Below are positions 41,233 through 44,849 of a stretch of DNA of 44,849 bases, one piece after another. Position 1 is the first letter of the stretch. Each line of letters starts with the position of its first letter. The notes below the pieces were generated by a model, which saw only the letters and a list, made by a program, of their open reading frames with translations, searched no databases and was not told where the DNA came from. A program made the position numbers and the translations under genes. The stretch is from Acidimicrobiales bacterium. Lineage in GTDB: Bacteria > Actinomycetota > Acidimicrobiia > Acidimicrobiales > AC-9. The stretch covers positions 1 through 44,849 of the forward strand of contig DASXCO010000124.1 of NCBI GenBank assembly GCA_036491125.1. Direction: 5' to 3'.

Positions 41233-42090
41233 TCAGGACCGGTGGTAGTCGTAGAAGCCCCGGCCCGACTTTCGTCCGAGCTGCTCGGCGGTGACCATGC
41301 GGCGGAGCAGGGGTGCGGCGGCCTGGCTCGGCTCCCGGTGCTCGGCGTAGAGGGCGTCGATGATGGCCAGGCTCGTGTCCAGCCCGACCAGGTCGAGGAG
41401 CGCGAACGGCCCCATCGGGAAGCCGCAGCCCCCCTTCATGGCCGCGTCGATGTCCTCCTTGGTCGCCACGCCCCGCTCGAACAGCTTGACGGCGCTGTTG
41501 AGGTACGGGAACAGGAGGGCGTTCACCACGAACCCCGCCTCGTCCTTGACCTCGACCGGTGTCTTGCCGCACTCCTCGGCGAAGGCGCGGGCCGTAGCCA
41601 TGGTCGTGTCGCTGGCGGTGAGCGGGCGGACGAGCTCTACCAGCGCCATCGACGGAGCGGGGTTGAAGAAGTGGATCCCGCACACCCGGTCCGGGCGCCC
41701 CGTCTCCATGGCCATGTCGATGACGGCCAGGGTCGACGTGTTGGTCGCCAGCACGGTTGAGTCGCCGCAGACGCGGTCGAGCTCGCTGAAGAGGTGCTTC
41801 TTTGTCGCCAGGTCCTCCACGACCGACTCGAGCACCAGGTCACAGTCCGCCAGGCGCTCCAGCTCCGAGGTGGCGGTGACGAGGGCGAGCGCGGCGGCCT
41901 TGTCGGCCTCGCTCATCCGATCCTTGGACACCGCCCTGGAGAGCGACTTGTCCAGGCTGCCCAGCGCCTTGTCTGCCGTCGCTTGCTGACGCGACCGCAG
42001 CACAACCTCGTGACCGGACACGGCAGCGCACTCGGCGACGCCCGAGCCCATGATCCCCGAACCGACGATTCCAATCCGCTTGGTCGACAT
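41233..42090 (-). CDS. hbd: 3-hydroxyacyl-CoA (3-hydroxybutyryl-CoA) dehydrogenase
   Basis: 285 residues. NAD-binding loop RIGIVGSGIMGSGVAECAA at the start; catalytic His and Glu in VCGIHFFNPAPSMALVELV; C-terminal domain AGFVVNALLFPYLNSAVKL, and GRKSGRGFYDY at the end. It oxidises 3-hydroxybutyryl-CoA or reduces acetoacetyl-CoA, linking the thiolase to crotonyl-CoA. ATG 42090 is placed by the -10 element. It is the first gene of a two-gene operon with ecm. A crotonase is not in the window. Confidence 0.92.
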   Translation of the reverse strand: MSTKRIGIVGSGIMGSGVAECAAVSGHEVVLRSRQQATADKALGSLDKSLSRAVSKDRMSEADKAAALALVTATSELERLADCDLVLESVVEDLATKKHLFSELDRVCGDSTVLATNTSTLAVIDMAMETGRPDRVCGIHFFNPAPSMALVELVRPLTASDTTMATARAFAEECGKTPVEVKDEAGFVVNALLFPYLNSAVKLFERGVATKEDIDAAMKGGCGFPMGPFALLDLVGLDTSLAIIDALYAEHREPSQAAAPLLRRMVTAEQLGRKSGRGFYDYHRS

Positions 42091-42098
42091 GGGGGGCC

Positions 42099-42104
42099 AT
42101 GCTA
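42099..42104 (-). promoter_or_regulatory. Leaderless -10 element (TAGCAT) of hbd
   Basis: TAGCAT on the minus strand lies 8 bases before the ATG at 42090. It faces the divergent promoter of the S51 gene 35 bases away. Confidence 0.5.
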
Positions 42105-42138
42105 CTGGCGGGTAACCTCCGCCCTCCATTGGGCGCAG

Positions 42139-42144
42139 TAGCGT
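42139..42144 (+). promoter_or_regulatory. Leaderless -10 element (TAGCGT) of the S51 peptidase gene
   Basis: TAGCGT lies 8 bases before GTG 42153, divergent from the hbd promoter. Confidence 0.5.
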
Positions 42145-42152
42145 TCGCTCCT

Positions 42153-42815
42153 GTGGCGGGGACGATCGCCCTCGTGGGTGGCGCCGAGTGGCAGGAAGGA
42201 TGCGACTTCGATGCCGAGCTGCTGGCCCACGCCGGCGGCGAGGTGCTCGTCCTGCCCACGGCCGCCGCCTACGAGCACCCCGACCGGGCCGTGGCCACAG
42301 CGGAGCGCTGGTTCTCGTCGATCGGCGGTCGAGCCAAGGGCCTGATGGTGCTCAGCCGACCCGACGCCGAGCAGGAAGCCAACGCCGCTGTCCTGCGGAC
42401 CAGCCCGTTCGTGTACCTGGGCGGGGGGTCGCCGTTGCACCTGCGGTCGGTGCTGAAGGAGTCCCTCGTGTGGGACGCCCTGCTCGACGCCTGGCACGCC
42501 GGGGCGACCATCGCCGGCTCGTCGGCCGGCGCCATGGCGCTGACCGATCCGATGGTGGACCCGAGGGGTGGGGCCTTCACCCTCGGGCTGGGCCTGGTGG
42601 AGCAGCTGGCGGTGATCCCCCACGCCGCCAGCTGGTCACACGAGAAGGTGGACCGGACGCTCGCCCTCGCGCCCCGCGGGGTCGCAGTGGCTCGGATCGA
42701 AGAGCGCACGGCCCTGCTGAGGGACCCCGACGGCCACTGGCGCGTCGCCGGCGCCGGCGACGTCAGCGTCTTCGTCGACCAGCACGAGGCTGGTCTCCAA
42801 GCGCTCCCCGGCTAG
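42153..42815 (+). CDS. Peptidase S51 / cyanophycinase-like family protein
   Basis: 220 residues. The nucleophile elbow is IAGSSAGAMALTDP (GxSAGA, Ser), with YLGGGSPLHLRSVL (the glycine-rich oxyanion loop) and LGLGLVEQLAVIPHAASWSHEK, where the catalytic His lies. Family S51 holds alpha-aspartyl dipeptidases and cyanophycinases. Without a cyanophycin synthetase in view the substrate is uncertain. No signal peptide. GTG 42153 is placed by the -10 element. It is divergent from hbd. Confidence 0.82.
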   Translation: MAGTIALVGGAEWQEGCDFDAELLAHAGGEVLVLPTAAAYEHPDRAVATAERWFSSIGGRAKGLMVLSRPDAEQEANAAVLRTSPFVYLGGGSPLHLRSVLKESLVWDALLDAWHAGATIAGSSAGAMALTDPMVDPRGGAFTLGLGLVEQLAVIPHAASWSHEKVDRTLALAPRGVAVARIEERTALLRDPDGHWRVAGAGDVSVFVDQHEAGLQALPG

Positions 42816-42875
42816 CTGGCGCACTGAGGGCGGTTAGGGAGCGTCACCCAGCCGAGTATTTGCCCAAATCGGGCC

Positions 42876-42903
42876 TTGCCAACTCAGATAGTTGCTTTAA
42901 GGT
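42876..42903 (+). promoter_or_regulatory. Promoter of the LGFP-repeat gene
   Basis: TTGCCA (42876-42881), 16 bases, TAAGGT (42898-42903). Transcription from about 42910 would leave a leader of about 63 bases before the chosen ATG 42973. The upstream region is noticeably AT-richer than its neighbours. Confidence 0.5.
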
Positions 42904-42972
42904 GATCCCTAAATCCTTGTGACCTTCTTGCTCATCGCGGCATGGGTCGGACAATCAAGGATATGTGGGCGG

Positions 42973-44841
42973 ATGCGAGTTTTGTCTCGCGCCAGGGGTG
43001 GCGCGGTTGCTGTAATAGCGTTCATAGTTTTGCTGACGGGTAGCACCGTCGGCGTAACGTTGACCGAGCTCGCCCTCACACAACCTGCGGCCCGACCGGT
43101 TGCAACCACCTTTCCCCAACACCCTGCGAGCGCGTCCGGGTCGAGGAATCCGCATGGAGATGCGCGCCGAGCAGCAACGTCAGCGCCAATCACCGCGACC
43201 CTCGACGCGGTCTCAACGTCGTGTGGGGTCGGGACCATCGGCGCGGCAAACGGCTGGGCAATGCCACTTCCGGCGCAGTACCTCGTGAACGGGAGCGTCG
43301 ATCAGGGAGTCGATTACGCCGCCCCAGGAGGAACGCCGGAGTGCGCCATGGGAGACGGCACGATCATCGGGGAGGGAATCAACGGCTTTGGGCCTTGGGC
43401 GCCAATCCTGGCGATCAACGACGGCCCTCTTGCCGGTCGCACCGTCTACTACGGCCACGCCGGACCCGATCTCGTACCCGTCGGGGCGCACGTCACGAAC
43501 GGGCAGCAGATCACGGCAGTGGGCAACGGCATCGTGGGAATCTCGACGGGACCCCACCTCGAGATCGGCTTCTACCCGCCGGGAGCGTTCGGCGCTGGCC
43601 AAGCGATGCTGAATTACATCAACTCGGCAGGTCCGAGTGGGAACTCGAACCCGAACTGCACGAGCTTCGGCAGCCATCAGGTCTGCGGCGCCATCCGCGA
43701 CAAGTACCTGGCCCTCGGGGGACCGGGGGGCTTCCTCGGCCTTCCCACCACCGACGAGGCCACGACACCGAATGGCATCGGACGTTTCAACTACTTCACC
43801 AACCACGGCGCCATCTACTGGACCGGACCCACCGGCGCCAACTCCATCCACGGCGCCATCCTGGACAAGTGGGCCAGCATGGGGTGGGAGAACAGCGTCT
43901 TGGGCTTTCCCACCACCGACGAGGGCGTCACGCCCAACGGCATCGGCCGGTACAACTACTTCAGCCTCAACGGCGCCATCTACTGGACCGGGCCGACGGG
44001 GGCGTGGTCCATCCACGGCGCCATCCTGGACAAGTGGGCCAGCATGGGGTGGGAGAACAGCGTCCTGGGCTTTCCCACCACCGACGAGGGCGTCACGCCC
44101 AACGGCGTCGGCCGGTACAACTACTTCAGCAACAACGGCGCCATCTACTGGACCGGACCCACCGGCGCCAACTCCATCCACGGCGCCATCCTGGACAAGT
44201 GGGCCAGCATGGGGTGGGAGAACAGCGTCTTGGGCTTTCCCACCACCGACGAGGGCGTCACGCCCAACGGCGTCGGCCGGTACAACTACTTCAGCAACAA
44301 CGGCGCCATCTACTGGACCCCAGCCACCGGGGCCAACTCCATCCACGGCGCCATCCTGGACAAGTGGGCCAGCATGGGGTGGGAGAACAGCGTCTTGGGC
44401 TTTCCCACTACCGATGAATCGGGGACTCCCGACGGCGTCGGCCGCTTCAACCACTTCACCAACGACGGCTCCATTTACTGGACCCCGACCACGGGCGCCA
44501 ACGCGATCAAAGGCCAGATCCAGGACAAGTGGGCCAGCCTGGGCTGGGAGCTCGGCATTCTCGGCTATCCCACCACCGACGACCTCACCACTCCCGACGG
44601 CGTCGGCCACTTCAACCACTTCACCAACGACGGCTCCATTTACTGGACCCCGACCACGGGCGCCAACTCCGTCCACGGAGCCATCCGGGCCAAATGGGCC
44701 AGCATGGGCTGGGAGACGAGCTGTCTGGGCTATCCGACGAGCGACGAGATGGCCATCACGGGTGGCCGTCAGAGCAACTTCCAACACGGCGACATCACCT
44801 ACGACTTCAACAGCGGACTGGCCAGCGCGAGCTGCTCCTGA
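42973..44841 (+). CDS. Secreted LGFP-repeat protein with degenerate M23 (LytM) domain
   Basis: 622 residues. A basic N-terminus and GGAVAVIAFIVLLTGSTVG form a signal peptide or anchor. Residues about 90-205 resemble M23 peptidases (GVDYAAPGGTPECAMGDGTIIG, then TVYYGHAGPDLVPVGAHVTNG and STGPHLEIGFYPPG), but the HxGxD motif reads DQGVD and HxH reads HLE, so two metal ligands are lost and it is probably inactive. From about 238 there are seven LGFP repeats (period 55 residues, KWASMGWENSVLGFPTTDE). LGFP repeats anchor proteins to the actinobacterial cell wall. ATG 42973 was chosen because it gives a signal peptide; GTG 42919 would add 18 residues. Confidence 0.85.
   Translation: MRVLSRARGGAVAVIAFIVLLTGSTVGVTLTELALTQPAARPVATTFPQHPASASGSRNPHGDARRAATSAPITATLDAVSTSCGVGTIGAANGWAMPLPAQYLVNGSVDQGVDYAAPGGTPECAMGDGTIIGEGINGFGPWAPILAINDGPLAGRTVYYGHAGPDLVPVGAHVTNGQQITAVGNGIVGISTGPHLEIGFYPPGAFGAGQAMLNYINSAGPSGNSNPNCTSFGSHQVCGAIRDKYLALGGPGGFLGLPTTDEATTPNGIGRFNYFTNHGAIYWTGPTGANSIHGAILDKWASMGWENSVLGFPTTDEGVTPNGIGRYNYFSLNGAIYWTGPTGAWSIHGAILDKWASMGWENSVLGFPTTDEGVTPNGVGRYNYFSNNGAIYWTGPTGANSIHGAILDKWASMGWENSVLGFPTTDEGVTPNGVGRYNYFSNNGAIYWTPATGANSIHGAILDKWASMGWENSVLGFPTTDESGTPDGVGRFNHFTNDGSIYWTPTTGANAIKGQIQDKWASLGWELGILGYPTTDDLTTPDGVGHFNHFTNDGSIYWTPTTGANSVHGAIRAKWASMGWETSCLGYPTSDEMAITGGRQSNFQHGDITYDFNSGLASASCS
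43690..44818 (+). repeat. Seven 165-base tandem repeats encoding LGFP units
   Basis: Units begin near 43690, 43855, 44020, 44185, 44350, 44515 and 44680. Units 2-5 (43855-44514) are nearly identical in DNA, including third codon positions, while units 1, 6 and 7 are diverged. This points to recent duplication or gene conversion in the middle of the array. Confidence 0.9.
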
Positions 44842-44849
44842 GCGTCAGG

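Noticed and set aside
42816-42972. A ydaO-type c-di-AMP riboswitch before the secreted LGFP/M23 gene
   Set aside because: Such switches precede many wall-peptidase genes in actinobacteria, but the conserved core sequences were not found and the leader is too short.
1-44849. CRISPR arrays, insertion sequences, integrases, attachment sites and prophage genes
   Set aside because: No spaced direct-repeat array, transposase or integrase motif was seen. The only tandem repeats are within the zinc-ribbon and LGFP genes and the pair at 12700.

Overview
The window is GC-rich, gene-dense chromosomal DNA, very probably from an actinobacterium. An Acidimicrobiia-like lineage is my inference from gene content, not a measured placement. 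The signs are many GTG starts, NnaR- and GlnR-type nitrogen regulation, a MarP-like membrane protease, a PknB-type Ser/Thr kinase, an ffs-dnaX-recR block, a crotonyl-CoA carboxylase/reductase and LGFP-repeat surface proteins. I saw no phage, insertion sequence, CRISPR array or plasmid function. No stretch above 300 bases lacks a gene.

Region by region. 1-2956: a truncated conserved hypothetical gene, an ECF sigma factor translationally coupled to a VOC (glyoxalase-fold) protein plus a second VOC paralogue, and a divergent ArsR-SRPBCC fusion regulator whose promoter carries a nested array of inverted repeats. 2960-7982: nitrite assimilation, with an NnaR-like regulator divergent from nirB-nirD, which are followed by a small molybdopterin oxidoreductase and a four-cysteine protein in a chain of overlapping start and stop codons. 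narK at 19704 belongs to the same physiology and has an exact GTAAC-n6-GAAAC GlnR half-box. 7929-16303: housekeeping and orphan genes (TMEM175-type channel, small hypothetical, seven-repeat zinc-ribbon protein, HAD phosphatase with a membrane glycosyltransferase-like protein, cupin, LLM oxidoreductase, MsrA, minizincin, MarP-like protease). 16366-25274: GH15 glycosidase, MBL hydrolase, cupredoxin lipoprotein, NarK, histidine phosphatase, Ser/Thr kinase, XRE/MmyB regulator, GNAT. 25384-27902: a small hypothetical protein, a PPK2 polyphosphate kinase and a CAX-type cation/proton exchanger. 27995-31594: two tRNA-Ser genes, tadA, SRP RNA, dnaX and recR.

31620-42090 is a partial ethylmalonyl-CoA pathway island: thiolase, crotonyl-CoA carboxylase/reductase, epimerase, carboxylase beta and epsilon-like subunits, ethylmalonyl-CoA mutase and hydroxyacyl-CoA dehydrogenase. 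It is interrupted by a 5'-3' exonuclease, Aat and a metallophosphoesterase. The enzymes would convert acetyl-CoA via crotonyl-CoA and ethylmalonyl-CoA, and handle propionyl- and methylmalonyl-CoA; crotonase, methylsuccinyl-CoA dehydrogenase, mesaconyl-CoA hydratase, the lyase and the biotin subunit are not in the window. The end (42153-44841) holds an S51 peptidase and a secreted protein with a degenerate M23 domain and seven LGFP repeats.

A pattern across the window is the hexamer TAnnnT placed 6-8 bases before the start codon of at least 13 genes. This points to widespread leaderless transcription and helps choose starts. Many other genes are linked by ATGA/GTGA overlaps. The best candidates for unexplored biology are the PPK2-cation exchanger pair, the sigma-VOC pair, the four-cysteine protein of the nirBD operon and the seven-repeat zinc-ribbon protein.
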